Assembly (NCBI RefSeq): GCF_036067295.1
Contig: NZ_CP107954.1
Span: 1,922,001 to 1,986,000 of the forward strand
Direction: 5' to 3'
Length of the DNA: 64,000 nucleotides
Source of the DNA: Kribbella sp. NBC_00382
GTDB lineage: Bacteria; Actinomycetota; Actinomycetes; Propionibacteriales; Kribbellaceae
Shown here one piece after another: positions 41,294 through 49,216 of the stretch (position 1 is the first letter of the stretch; each line of letters starts with the position of its first letter). The notes under the pieces were generated by a model. The model saw only the letters and a list, made by a program, of their open reading frames with translations, did not search any database and had not been told where the DNA came from. The translations under genes were made by a program, and so were the position numbers.

Positions 41294-41326
41294 AGGGCCG
41301 GTCGAGGTACGTACTCGGCCGGCCCT
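41294..41326 (+). terminator. Terminator after M36 copy B
   Basis: A 13-bp stem (arm AGGGCCGGTCGAG, one G-U pair) is preceded by the same TGAGTTCCACCC seen after copy A. It also lies just beyond the convergent membrane protein gene. Confidence 0.75.
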
Positions 41327-41335
41327 CCGACTTGG

Positions 41336-42406
41336 TCAGACCACCCGTTGCCGCATTCTCAGCGCGAACGCGGTCACCCCGTACGTCGAGATGGGCAGCA
41401 GCATCAGCAAGGCGGCGAGGACGGCCGGGGTGAGCCCGATCGAGGTGACGGCGCCGATGATCGCCACGTTCGCCGGCTTCGGATCCCCGTAGGAGCCGTA
41501 GATCGAGATGAAGGCGGTCACCACGAAGACGATGTACGTGCAGGTCGCGATCATCTGGGCATAGAGCGGGATCATCGCCAGGCCGACGATCCGGGCCGAG
41601 CGGCGCAGCGCGGCGAGGTCGCCGGCGACGAAGTACCGGACGGCCGTTCTGAACGTCACCAATGGCACGACCGGGAGGAGCAGCAGGACGAACTCCACCG
41701 GCGGGACGGCGTTGAGCACGAAGATTCCCTCCGTGACGAATCCGCGGTGCTGGTCGGCCAGCCAATAGAGCGCGACCAGGATCAGCCAGACCGTCGAGAG
41801 CAAGGATCCCGCGATCAGCACCCCGGCCAGCAGATTCCTCGACACCACGCCAGGTCGGCGGCTGATGCCGAGGATGTGCCGGGACGACTCGACCACGACG
41901 ACCGTACTGGGCACGTCGACGACGAACAGGAACTGCAGGGTCAGGTTGACGCCGAAGAAGACGCGCCCGATCCGGTCGTCCTTCCTGAGCAAAACCAGAC
42001 AAGCCACCGTGTACGCCGAGGTCGGCAGGAACACCAAATAGGTCAGCACAAGGAAGAGCAGCGCGGCGACGATGCCATCGATACCGTCGTCGGAACCGAT
42101 CAGCGCGACCGCCTCGACGAGGGCGACGAAGTTCAGCACGAAGAACCCGGCACCGACCAGCTTCACCAGATTCGCCGAGCGCTGCAGGGCATCCAGGTCG
42201 CGGCGCTGCGCCAGCCGGACCGCATCGGCGATGGCGAGTGCCGCCAGGACGAGGTACACCGCCATCCATCCGCCCAGCAAGACGAAGGGGACCGTCAGGT
42301 CTCCGGGTTCGTCGATCCGGAACGGTTCCTTCAGCCCGATCGCGGCAGCCACCAAGGCCATCAGGATCGCGCCCACTCCAAGACACCCACCGAGCGCTTT
42401 CGCCAT
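41336..42406 (-). CDS. Polytopic membrane protein, function unknown
   Basis: 356 residues with about nine or ten hydrophobic segments (for example GGCLGVGAILMALVAAAIGL, TVPFVLLGGWMAVYLVLAAL, IVAALLFLVLTYLVFLPTSA, AVLAALLMLLPISTYGVTAF). No transporter signature was recognised. Two short repeated cues, RRDLDALQRSANLVKLVGAGFF and GDLAALRRSARIVGLAMIPL, suggest an internal duplication of two halves. The ATG at 42406 was chosen because the frame upstream of it is not hydrophobic and runs into a non-coding region. Confidence 0.7.
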   Translation of the reverse strand: MAKALGGCLGVGAILMALVAAAIGLKEPFRIDEPGDLTVPFVLLGGWMAVYLVLAALAIADAVRLAQRRDLDALQRSANLVKLVGAGFFVLNFVALVEAVALIGSDDGIDGIVAALLFLVLTYLVFLPTSAYTVACLVLLRKDDRIGRVFFGVNLTLQFLFVVDVPSTVVVVESSRHILGISRRPGVVSRNLLAGVLIAGSLLSTVWLILVALYWLADQHRGFVTEGIFVLNAVPPVEFVLLLLPVVPLVTFRTAVRYFVAGDLAALRRSARIVGLAMIPLYAQMIATCTYIVFVVTAFISIYGSYGDPKPANVAIIGAVTSIGLTPAVLAALLMLLPISTYGVTAFALRMRQRVV

Positions 42407-42586
42407 GGCGGTTATCTTTGCGGCCCGTTGGGTCAGTCCAGGGCCCGCTGAATGCCATGCGGAATGTGAATGGTGGCCGGGCGAGTCGGCGACTTCCTGG
42501 CATCGATGACAGGTGGGCTGCGGATCAGGTCGGTGGTGACGGGCACGCAAGGGGCAGATTACCCGCCGTGACGCCCGGGCAAACAG

Positions 42587-42626
42587 AAAGCCCAGGTCGG
42601 GGAACATCCCTCTGACCTGGGCTTTT
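42587..42626 (-). terminator. Terminator after tRNA-Gly
   Basis: On the minus strand the stem with arm GACCTGGGCTTT/AAAGCCCAGGTC (12 bp, 16-base loop) starts about 20 bases after the tRNA and ends in TTTCTGTTT. Confidence 0.8.
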
Positions 42627-42644
42627 GTCATGTTCGGACGATGG

Positions 42645-42715
42645 AGCGGGTGACGAGAATCGAACTCGCACTGTCAGCTTGGGAAGCTGATGTTCTGCCA
42701 TTGAACTACACCCGC
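42645..42715 (-). tRNA. tRNA-Gly (anticodon CCC)
   Basis: 71-nt cloverleaf on the minus strand: acceptor GCGGGTG/CACCCGC, D-arm GTTC-GAAC, anticodon stem TCAGC/GCTGA with loop TTCCCAA (anticodon CCC, reading GGG), T-arm GCGAG-TTCGATT-CTCGT. The discriminator is U; CCA is not encoded. Confidence 0.95.
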
Positions 42716-42949
42716 GCGCTGCCGGTTTCCCGGCGGACTCAGAGGATCATACCCGACCCGATCGGCGGTTTGCACGGGGGGTTATCGGGCAGTTTTCCAC
42801 AAAGGGCACGCCCAGGACTGGGCAGGCCGGTCATCTTCTGGCAGATTAGAACGCGTTGCCGGGGGCAACATTCGACGCAACGTGAGGATGCGGTCCTGAC
42901 TGGGGCCGGACAAGATGGTTGCGGGGCAACTGAAAAGAAGGGGTGAACG

Positions 42950-43390
42950 GTGGCAACTGACACTAACGACGCACTCGAGAACCTGGAGAAGGAACTCGTC
43001 ACGCTGGCACGCCGGCTGCGCAGTCTGCAGCGGACGCTGTCGGACGAGGCGCATCCGGATCTGGAGCCGGCCCAGTACGCGTTGCTGAACCACGTCGAGG
43101 AACTCGCACCGGTCCGGATGGCGGACCTGGTTGCGGCCCTCGAGGTGGACAAGGGTCCGGTCAGCCGGGCCTGCGCCAGACTCGAGGAAGAAGGTCTGCT
43201 GAAGCGGGCCGCCGACAAGTCGGACGCGCGCGCGACCCTGTTGACGCTGACCGCGAACGGCAAGCGCAAGCTGGCCGCCGCCCGCAAGAAGCGCCACAAG
43301 GTGATCGAGGACCTGCTCAAGGACTGGTCGCCGGCCCAGGTGAAGACGTTCGCCGGCCAGGTCTCGAAGTTCAACAAGCTCGCCAACTGA
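42950..43390 (+). CDS. MarR family transcriptional regulator
   Basis: 146 residues of the MarR winged-helix family: PAQYALLNHVEELAPVRMADLVAALEVDKGPVSRACARLEEEGLL is the HTH region, and DKSDARATLLTLTANGKRKL forms the wing. The basic tail continues with KKRHKVIEDLL. The GTG start at 42950 follows AAGAAGGGG. Nothing adjacent shows an obvious target; dcd follows after about 160 bases. Confidence 0.9.
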   Translation: MATDTNDALENLEKELVTLARRLRSLQRTLSDEAHPDLEPAQYALLNHVEELAPVRMADLVAALEVDKGPVSRACARLEEEGLLKRAADKSDARATLLTLTANGKRKLAAARKKRHKVIEDLLKDWSPAQVKTFAGQVSKFNKLAN

Positions 43391-43520
43391 GCCGTTGCCG
43401 AAGGCCCGTAGCCGCGTCGACGGTCCGGGGAGCTGAGGGCTCCGGAACAGGTACGCGGCCAGGTCCAGGCCACGCCCGGCACCGATCGGATGATCCGTCG
43501 GGGCCGGTAGACAGGCGGAG

Positions 43521-43536
43521 TTGCAGCACGCTGCGG
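43521..43536. promoter_or_regulatory. Partial copy of the lipoprotein-operon palindrome before dcd
   Basis: TTGCAGCACGCTGCGG matches 13 of 16 bases of the palindrome at 47210 and 51682, and abuts the -10 box TAAGTT of dcd. The degeneracy and different placement mean it may be chance. Confidence 0.3.
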
Positions 43537-43542
43537 TAAGTT
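43537..43542 (+). promoter_or_regulatory. -10 box of leaderless dcd
   Basis: TAAGTT lies six bases upstream of the GTG at 43549 with no ribosome site between, fitting a leaderless transcript. Confidence 0.45.
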
Positions 43543-43548
43543 GCGTTC

Positions 43549-44124
43549 GTGCTGCTCTCCGACCGTGACATCTTGGCCGAGCTCGACGCGAAGCGGGTCC
43601 AGCTGGACCCGTTCGATGCTGCGATGGTGCAGCCGTCGAGTGTCGACGTACGGCTGGACCGATTCTTCCGGGTGTTCGAGAACCATCGCTACCCGCACAT
43701 CGATCCGGCCGAGGAACAGCCCGACCTGACCCGTCAGGTCGAGCCGGAGGGTGACGAGCCCTTCATCCTGCACCCGGGCGAGTTCGTGCTCGGCTCGACG
43801 TACGAGCTGGTGACGCTGCCCGACGACGTGGCGGCGCGGCTGGAGGGCAAGTCCTCGCTGGGCCGGCTCGGGCTGCTCACCCACTCCACCGCCGGGTTCA
43901 TCGACCCCGGCTTCTCCGGCCACGTGACGCTGGAGCTGTCCAACGTCGCGACGCTGCCGATCAAGCTCTGGCCCGGGATGAAGATCGGCCAGCTCTGCTT
44001 CTTCCGGCTGTCGTCGCCGGCCGAGCACCCGTACGGCTCCGCGAAGTACGGGTCCCGCTACCAGGGCCAGCGCGGCCCGACGCCGTCGCGCTCCTACCAG
44101 AACTTCCTCCGCGGCGGCATCTGA
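43549..44124 (+). CDS. dcd: dCTP deaminase (probably bifunctional, dUMP-forming)
   Basis: 191 residues, full length and highly similar throughout to the Mycobacterium tuberculosis Dcd as I recall it: [56 protein letters not shown] and [11 protein letters not shown]. The mycobacterial enzyme turns dCTP straight into dUMP and pyrophosphate, joining deaminase and dUTPase steps for dTTP supply, and the same is inferred here. GTG start, leaderless promoter. Confidence 0.95.
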   Translation: MLLSDRDILAELDAKRVQLDPFDAAMVQPSSVDVRLDRFFRVFENHRYPHIDPAEEQPDLTRQVEPEGDEPFILHPGEFVLGSTYELVTLPDDVAARLEGKSSLGRLGLLTHSTAGFIDPGFSGHVTLELSNVATLPIKLWPGMKIGQLCFFRLSSPAEHPYGSAKYGSRYQGQRGPTPSRSYQNFLRGGI

Positions 44125-44145
44125 CCGGTCGGCCTCGGTTGCTGC

Positions 44146-45603
44146 TCAGCCGATGGCCTTCTGGACCACCAGGATCTTCTCGGTGCGCGGCGAGGCCTTG
44201 TTGCCGGGCTCCTGCAGATAGACGCTGCCGTACTTCGACACCATCGCCGGCGACTGCTGATTGCCGAACATCAGCGAGGTGTCACCCCAGCCGCCGACGT
44301 TCCCGCTGCCGAACGACGAGCTGTCATCAGGCGTCGTACCGTCGGTCGGAGTGCCCGTCGGGGTGGCGGCCGGAGCCGGGACGTCCTCGCCGGTCTTGGC
44401 GTCCAGCAACACCGCCTTGTCGTCGGCCGTCCCGTAGACCAGGCCGTTGAACATCGTGGTGATGGCCGGTACCACCCGGTTGGCCGACGAGTCGTAGCTC
44501 CAGGCAAGCTTCCCGGTCGCATCGTCGAACCCGGCGATGGCCTTCTTCTGGTCAGCCAGGGAGCGGTTGCACACCACTGCGGCCAGGTGGTCGGAGAAGC
44601 AGGTCGCGTCGTCGCCGTCCGCCGAGGGCGGCAGCTTGGTCTCGACCACGGCGCCGGTCGCGATGTCGACGGCGTAGAGCGAGTTCACATGGTCGACGCT
44701 GTCCTGGGCGCCGTTCAGGTAGCCGGTGCCGGCGAAGTAGCCGTGCTTGCTGCCCGAACCGGCCGGGCGCAGGTAGTTCATCGCCGGTACCGGCACGGAC
44801 TTCTTGATCGCCCCGGTGACGCCGTCGGCCTGGACGATCGCGTTGTCCTTCGCGCCCTCCTGCTGGCTGCCCTTGACGCCGACGACCGTGCCGTTCAGTA
44901 CGCCGGCCACCTCCACCGACGGGATCGTCGTCGCCTTCTGGGTGGCCGGGTCGGCGAACACAGTGAACTCGTGGACCTTCGACGTCGGCTCCGAGGACTG
45001 GGTCGAGAGGCTGACGGCGATCTGGCCGGTCGCCGGGTCGTAGGCCGGAGCCAAGAAGTCGGAGGCGCCGGTGCCCGGCCCGATCAGGGTGGTCAGATCG
45101 GCGGCGGCCGCGGCCAGCACCTTGCCTTCGAGCGGGTCGATCCACTGGAAGCTCACCTGGGCGTGCGCCTTCTGGGTGCCGCTGCCTTGAACCATCTGCG
45201 CGTACGCGATCGCGATGACCTCTTTGCCGTTCAGCTGCACAGCCATCGGCGGGGTGAGGTCGGCGGTCTCCGTGCTTTGGACGTCCGCGGACGGCAGCTG
45301 CCAGCTGTTCGCGCTGAGGGTGACGGCGGTCAGACCGGTGCGCTGTGCGTACAGCGAGGTCTGACCGACCATGCCGGCCTTGAGGTAGTACCGGTTGGGC
45401 TGACCGGCGACGTCGCCTTCGGCCAGCGCCGAGACCGGTGCGAACGCCTTGGGTGGATCGAAGGTCGCCAGGTCCGGCCCGGACGGAGTCGATGAGGCCG
45501 ACGTCCCGCCGGACGGCTGGTCGGTGGACTTGTTGTCGTCGCCACCACTGCAGCCGGCCAGCACGGTCAGGGCGATGGTTGCCGTGGTCAACGGACGGAG
45601 CAT
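44146..45603 (-). CDS. Lipoprotein with PQQ-like beta-propeller repeats, second gene of pair
   Basis: 485 residues. Signal peptide with lipobox LTVLAGCSGG (Cys18), then a Thr/Ser/Pro/Asp-rich linker and a domain with repeated blade-like motifs typical of PQQ-like propellers (DDATGKLAWSYDSSANRV, LVYGTADDKAVLLDAKTGEDVPA, YAVDIATGAVVETK). Probably anchored on the outer face of the membrane; function unknown. The start at 45603 was chosen by alignment with its paralogue upstream (both MLRPL...). It lies 19 bases after that paralogue in the same operon. Confidence 0.8.
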   Translation of the reverse strand: MLRPLTTATIALTVLAGCSGGDDNKSTDQPSGGTSASSTPSGPDLATFDPPKAFAPVSALAEGDVAGQPNRYYLKAGMVGQTSLYAQRTGLTAVTLSANSWQLPSADVQSTETADLTPPMAVQLNGKEVIAIAYAQMVQGSGTQKAHAQVSFQWIDPLEGKVLAAAAADLTTLIGPGTGASDFLAPAYDPATGQIAVSLSTQSSEPTSKVHEFTVFADPATQKATTIPSVEVAGVLNGTVVGVKGSQQEGAKDNAIVQADGVTGAIKKSVPVPAMNYLRPAGSGSKHGYFAGTGYLNGAQDSVDHVNSLYAVDIATGAVVETKLPPSADGDDATCFSDHLAAVVCNRSLADQKKAIAGFDDATGKLAWSYDSSANRVVPAITTMFNGLVYGTADDKAVLLDAKTGEDVPAPAATPTGTPTDGTTPDDSSSFGSGNVGGWGDTSLMFGNQQSPAMVSKYGSVYLQEPGNKASPRTEKILVVQKAIG

Positions 45604-45622
45604 GCGCAGGTCTCTCATCACG

Positions 45623-47122
45623 TCAGCCGATCGCCTTCAGTACCTGGAGGATGCCGCTGGTCTCGTCGGACAGCTCCTGCTTGTGCAGGTAGACACCGCC
45701 GTACTCCGAAACGCCTTCCGGCGACTGGAGCTCGAAGTCCGGCTGAGCCGGCACCGGGACGCCAGGAGTGCCACCGTCTGTATTGCCGTACGTCGGCGTC
45801 GTGCCATCGGTCGGGCCGACGGTCGACGTTGCGCCGTCGCCAGGCGTGGTGCTCGCGCTCGGAGTGGCCGTCGGTGTCGGGGCCGGGATGTCCTGGCCGG
45901 TCAGTGCGTCCATCAGGACCGTCTTGTTCTCGGCCGTGGCGTAGAGAACTCCATGGAAGGCCGCGGTCACCTCCGGCACCACCCGGCCGGCATTGGCATC
46001 GGTGTAACCCCAGATCTTCTTGCCGGTGGTGTCGTCGAAGCCGATGATCTCCGCCTCGCTGGCCTCAGGTCGGTCCGCCGTGCAGACGACCGTCTTCTGA
46101 CCATCGGCGAGGCAGGTGTAGTTGAGCAGGAACTGGGTCTTCGTCACCGCCGACTTGGTCTGAACGACAGTTCCGGTGGCCGGGTCGACGGCGTACACGC
46201 TGCCGACGTATTCGCCGTCGCCGAGGTTCTTGTCGTACTTCTGGCCGTACAGGTAGGCATACTTGCCGCCGCTGCTCCCGGTCGGGGTGAGACCCCACAG
46301 TCCCGGTAGCAGGCCGCCCTTGGTGACGCGGCCGGTGGCGGCGTCGACGAGGGCCAAGGAGCGCTGGGTGTTCTCTTGGCCCTGGGCACCGACCACCACC
46401 CCCTTGCCGATCCCGGCCGGCCGCATGAACGGCACCCCGGCACCCTTCTTCGTGGCTGGATCGCCGGTCACGGTGATGATGCCGGACTTGGCACCGATCA
46501 GGCTGGTCGGCGCGACGCCGACCGCCAGCTGGCCGGTGGCCGGATCGGCGACGAAATCGGTGAGGATACCCGGCAGATTGGAGTTGACCTCGTCGTCGCC
46601 CAGCAGCGCGGTGGCGTCGACCGTTGCCTCGGACAACGGCTTGCCGTCGGCCGGGTCGAGCCAGCGGAACAGCACCGAGACGCCGGGCTTCTGCGTGCCG
46701 GAGCCTTTGACCCGCTGGTAGTACGCGACCGCGACGGCCGGCTTGCCGTCGAGCTGGACTGCGATCGGGCGACTCGCGTCGTTGACCACCACGCTGTCGT
46801 CGGCGGTTTCGGTGACCAGGGTCTGCCAGGGATTGCCGCCGGTCGTGCTCTGGCCGACGGCGCCGCTGTAGCTGTTCGCCACCGCGGTCGTGCCGACCAT
46901 GGCGACCTCGGGCTCGGCGCTGCTGTGGCCCTTCTCCTCCGGGAGCGAGGACGCAGCGACGGCTTGGAAGGCCTTCGGTGGGTCGAATGGTGTCGGGGCC
47001 GGCGGGCTCGGCGTACCGGGCGTTTGGCCCTTCGAGGTGTCGTCCGCGGACTTGTCGTCTCCCCCGCTGCAACCGGTCAGCAGCACGGCGGCAGCGGCCA
47101 CGGCGATCAACGGACGCAACAT
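45623..47122 (-). CDS. Lipoprotein with PQQ-like beta-propeller repeats, first gene of pair
   Basis: 499 residues and a clear paralogue of the next gene: MLRPLIAVAAAAVLLTGCSGG (lipobox Cys18), an acidic linker, then propeller-like repeats (YAVDPATGTVVQTK, FDDTTGKKIWGYTDANAGRV, VLYATAENKTVLMDALTGQD). A Thr/Gly/Pro-rich stretch precedes the C-terminus; both proteins end in a similar SEYGGVYLHKQ/SKYGSVYLQEP segment and finish KAIG. First gene of the operon; the palindrome at 47210-47225 lies 88 bases upstream. Confidence 0.8.
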   Translation of the reverse strand: MLRPLIAVAAAAVLLTGCSGGDDKSADDTSKGQTPGTPSPPAPTPFDPPKAFQAVAASSLPEEKGHSSAEPEVAMVGTTAVANSYSGAVGQSTTGGNPWQTLVTETADDSVVVNDASRPIAVQLDGKPAVAVAYYQRVKGSGTQKPGVSVLFRWLDPADGKPLSEATVDATALLGDDEVNSNLPGILTDFVADPATGQLAVGVAPTSLIGAKSGIITVTGDPATKKGAGVPFMRPAGIGKGVVVGAQGQENTQRSLALVDAATGRVTKGGLLPGLWGLTPTGSSGGKYAYLYGQKYDKNLGDGEYVGSVYAVDPATGTVVQTKSAVTKTQFLLNYTCLADGQKTVVCTADRPEASEAEIIGFDDTTGKKIWGYTDANAGRVVPEVTAAFHGVLYATAENKTVLMDALTGQDIPAPTPTATPSASTTPGDGATSTVGPTDGTTPTYGNTDGGTPGVPVPAQPDFELQSPEGVSEYGGVYLHKQELSDETSGILQVLKAIG

Positions 47123-47209
47123 CTTTTCACTTCTTCCCGAGTCTGGCCTGCGTTGACGGCCAGCACGCTAGCAGCGTCAGCGGCCTCGGGAGGTCAATAA
47201 ACCAAGGCG

Positions 47210-47225
47210 TTGCAGCAAGCTGCAA
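47210..47225. promoter_or_regulatory. Shared 16-bp palindrome, copy 1
   Basis: TTGCAGCAAGCTGCAA has perfect 7-bp arms around AA. It lies upstream of the propeller-lipoprotein operon and is identical to 51682-51697 before the second lipoprotein pair. Probably a transcription-factor site; the regulator is not known. Confidence 0.6.
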
Positions 47226-47247
47226 AGTGCTTGAGAAGTCATCGAAA

Positions 47248-47466
47248 TCACCGGACGACGGACAAGCCGGTACGGCGGTGGCGCGGCTGCGGCTCCAGCC
47301 GGTCGGCCAGCCGGCGCAGGACGCCGGCCAGCTCGTGCCGCGGGCCGACGGCCTCTCCGTTGGCCCGCAGCGCCTCGAGATGTTCCTTGCTCTGGGCCCG
47401 TAGTTCGGCGACCCGGATCTGTTCGGCCACCCGGTAGCGGGCGACCTCTTGGTGTTCGCTGATCAT
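47248..47466 (-). CDS. Small charged helical protein, unknown function
   Basis: 72 residues: MISEHQEVARYRVAEQIRVA then ELRAQSKEHLEALRANGEAVGP, a charged amphipathic helix, and a basic tail. No motif recognised. The ATG follows GGGGAGAA at good spacing, and it lies 45 bases after the DUF4097 gene in the same direction, which supports it as the third gene of that operon. Confidence 0.5.
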   Translation of the reverse strand: MISEHQEVARYRVAEQIRVAELRAQSKEHLEALRANGEAVGPRHELAGVLRRLADRLEPQPRHRRTGLSVVR

Positions 47467-47511
47467 GGCGTTCTCCCCTCACTGGTCCCCGTTGACGAAT
47501 GTGGTTGGTGT

Positions 47512-48339
47512 TCAGACCCGGACGACGGTGATGTCGCCGGAGACGGTGCGGGCTCGCAGCATCAGCGAGTGCTCGCCCTCGGCCGGCTTCTCACCGGGCT
47601 CGAGGTCGCACCGGATCTGGCCAGTGACCGTCTTGAGGTCGAGGTAGGTCGGCACACCGTCCGGTACGCCGATCTGCACGTCCCCGCGAGCGGTCTCCGC
47701 CCGGACACTGGGGCCCTCCGCGGACTCCACCCGGACGTCGCCGGAGCCGGAGGTCGCGACCGAGTGGTCCCGGATCCGCTCGATGGTGATGTCACCCGAG
47801 CCGACCTTGACCGTCGTCGGGCCGGCCGCGTCGCCGACCCGGACGTCGCCGGACCCGGTGGACAGACCGGCCGTGCCGACCGTCTCATTGATGTCGATCA
47901 CTCCGGAGCCGGTCTTGGCGCGGACGCCCTGGCCGGCGTACCCGACCCGGACGTCGCCGCTGCCCGTGTTGGCCGCGAGGTCGCCCTCGATCCGCTCGGC
48001 GCGGATGTCACCCGATCCGGTCGACAGCCGGGCCTCGCCCAGCGCCGCCCGGGCGGTGATGTCACCGGAACCGGTCTGGATCCGGGCGTCCAGGACCGCC
48101 GGGGTGGCGATCCGGACCCGGACCTCCGGGCCGCGGCGGAGGTTCTTCGGGGTCTCGACGATCAGCTCGCCGTTGACCACCTCGAACACCACGTCGCCCT
48201 CGTTACCGCTGTCGACCTCCAGGTCGACGACGGTCTTGTCACCGTCGGCGGGGCGGATCTCCACCAGCCCCGCGCCGATCTCGATCCGGACCCGCTCGAT
48301 CTCGCCGGCCTCGCCGATCAATTGGCTGCTGTAGCTCAC
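47512..48339 (-). CDS. DUF4097 family beta-helix-like protein
   Basis: 275 residues with the DUF4097 repeat: many GSGDI/GSGDV units (TGSGDITARAALG, TGSGDIRAERIEG, TGSGDVRVGYAG) that probably form a right-handed beta-solenoid. No signal peptide or membrane segment. In actinobacteria such proteins often follow small regulators or anti-sigma-like genes; the biochemical role is unknown. The GTG at 48339 overlaps the RHH gene stop (GTGA), so translation is coupled; a GTG at 48348 is the alternative. Confidence 0.85.
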   Translation of the reverse strand: MSYSSQLIGEAGEIERVRIEIGAGLVEIRPADGDKTVVDLEVDSGNEGDVVFEVVNGELIVETPKNLRRGPEVRVRIATPAVLDARIQTGSGDITARAALGEARLSTGSGDIRAERIEGDLAANTGSGDVRVGYAGQGVRAKTGSGVIDINETVGTAGLSTGSGDVRVGDAAGPTTVKVGSGDITIERIRDHSVATSGSGDVRVESAEGPSVRAETARGDVQIGVPDGVPTYLDLKTVTGQIRCDLEPGEKPAEGEHSLMLRARTVSGDITVVRV

Positions 48340-49094
48340 TGTGCCCACCCCTGCATGCGCTGGCCCGGGCCACGTCCGCCCCGGCGCTGTCCTTGGTCGT
48401 GACCGCGGTCGCGGCCCCGTTCACGGCGGTCGCTCTTGTCGCCACGGTCACCCCGGCGACCTTCACCGAACATGCCGTCCGGTCCGAAGACACCCTCCGG
48501 CCCGAAGACACCGTCCTTGCCGAAGATGCCGTCGGGGCCGAGCGGTCCGTCCGGTCCGAGCGGTCCATCGGGAGCGAAGATTCCGGGGCGGGGCGGCCGC
48601 GGCGGCCGGGGCGGGCGGGCGTAGACACCGGCACCACGGCCGGTCAGCGCCGTCATCACGGTCCGCATCAGCCACGCGTTCGAGGAGATGCCCTCGGCGG
48701 TCGCGGCCTCGTCCACCTTGTTCTTCACCGACATCGGCAGCCGCAGCGTGATCCGCGCGGTCGGCTCGTCGGCGTCCAGGGCGAGCTCCTCGGCCGCCGG
48801 CTCGGCGACGTCGTCGTCCAGGTCGTCGTCATCGTTGCCGGTCAGCTGGCTCGGGGCCGGCGTCACGACGAACTCGGGACGGCCACCGGCCATCCGGAGC
48901 TCGACCGATCCGGGCGACAGCTCGCGGCTGATCTCGCCGGCGGCGTCGGACAGGGCTGAGATGAGGGCCAGGCGGCCGGCGTCATCCAGCGTGGCTCCGA
49001 GGCGCTGTGCCACGGAGCGAGTTTGGTCGTCGGCCAGCGCGGTGGCGTTCTCCACGCTACGGCGGACCGACTCGAGGTAGTGGTCAAGTTCCAT
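48336..49094 (-). CDS. Ribbon-helix-helix (HicB/Arc-like) protein with collagen-like repeats
   Basis: 252 residues in four parts: an N-terminal helical region (1-80), an acidic linker (GNDDDDLDDDVAEP, 86-110), an RHH DNA-binding segment ARITLRLPMSVKNKV (113-127) with DEAATAEGISSNAWLMRTVM, then a Pro/Arg stretch and six PDGPLG-type hexads (175-210) and a basic RGDRGDKSDRRERGRDRG tail. The RHH segment suggests an autorepressor. Two TGACGTCA palindromes lie 11 bases before its start. It is coupled to the DUF4097 gene. Confidence 0.8.
   Translation of the reverse strand: MELDHYLESVRRSVENATALADDQTRSVAQRLGATLDDAGRLALISALSDAAGEISRELSPGSVELRMAGGRPEFVVTPAPSQLTGNDDDDLDDDVAEPAAEELALDADEPTARITLRLPMSVKNKVDEAATAEGISSNAWLMRTVMTALTGRGAGVYARPPRPPRPPRPGIFAPDGPLGPDGPLGPDGIFGKDGVFGPEGVFGPDGMFGEGRRGDRGDKSDRRERGRDRGHDQGQRRGGRGPGQRMQGWAQ
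48465..48572 (-). repeat. Six tandem 18-bp units encoding PDGxxG hexads
   Basis: The units encode PDGPLG, PDGPLG, PDGIFG, KDGVFG, PEGVFG and PDGMFG. The array is a degenerate 18-bp tandem repeat inside the RHH gene and could change in copy number. Confidence 0.8.
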
Positions 49095-49104
49095 GACGCA
49101 ATAC

Positions 49105-49123
49105 TGACGTCACTGTGACGTCA
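49105..49123. promoter_or_regulatory. Tandem TGACGTCA operators of the RHH operon
   Basis: Two perfect 8-bp palindromes TGACGTCA start at 49105 and 49116, exactly 11 bp apart, so they face the same side of the helix. On the minus strand a TTGACA -35 lies right upstream (about 49123-49129) and the pair falls between it and the start codon, where RHH proteins would block transcription. Confidence 0.7.
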
Positions 49124-49216
49124 CTGTCAACCCCCTTTGATGTCATCGATGCCGCCATGGCGATGTCAGGACCTGTTGAGAGGCAGAATGAGGGCAGCCG
49201 AGGAGAGGGGATCGCA

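Noticed and set aside
34927..42503. Very long open frames on the minus strand opposite the M36 genes (over 1000 codons each)
   Set aside because: They mirror the third-position GC bias of the protease genes, have Arg/Val/Gly/Asp-rich repetitive composition, no ribosome sites and no family motifs.
48465..48572. The six-unit repeat as a CRISPR-like array
   Set aside because: Units are 18 bp without spacers and encode an in-frame hexapeptide repeat.
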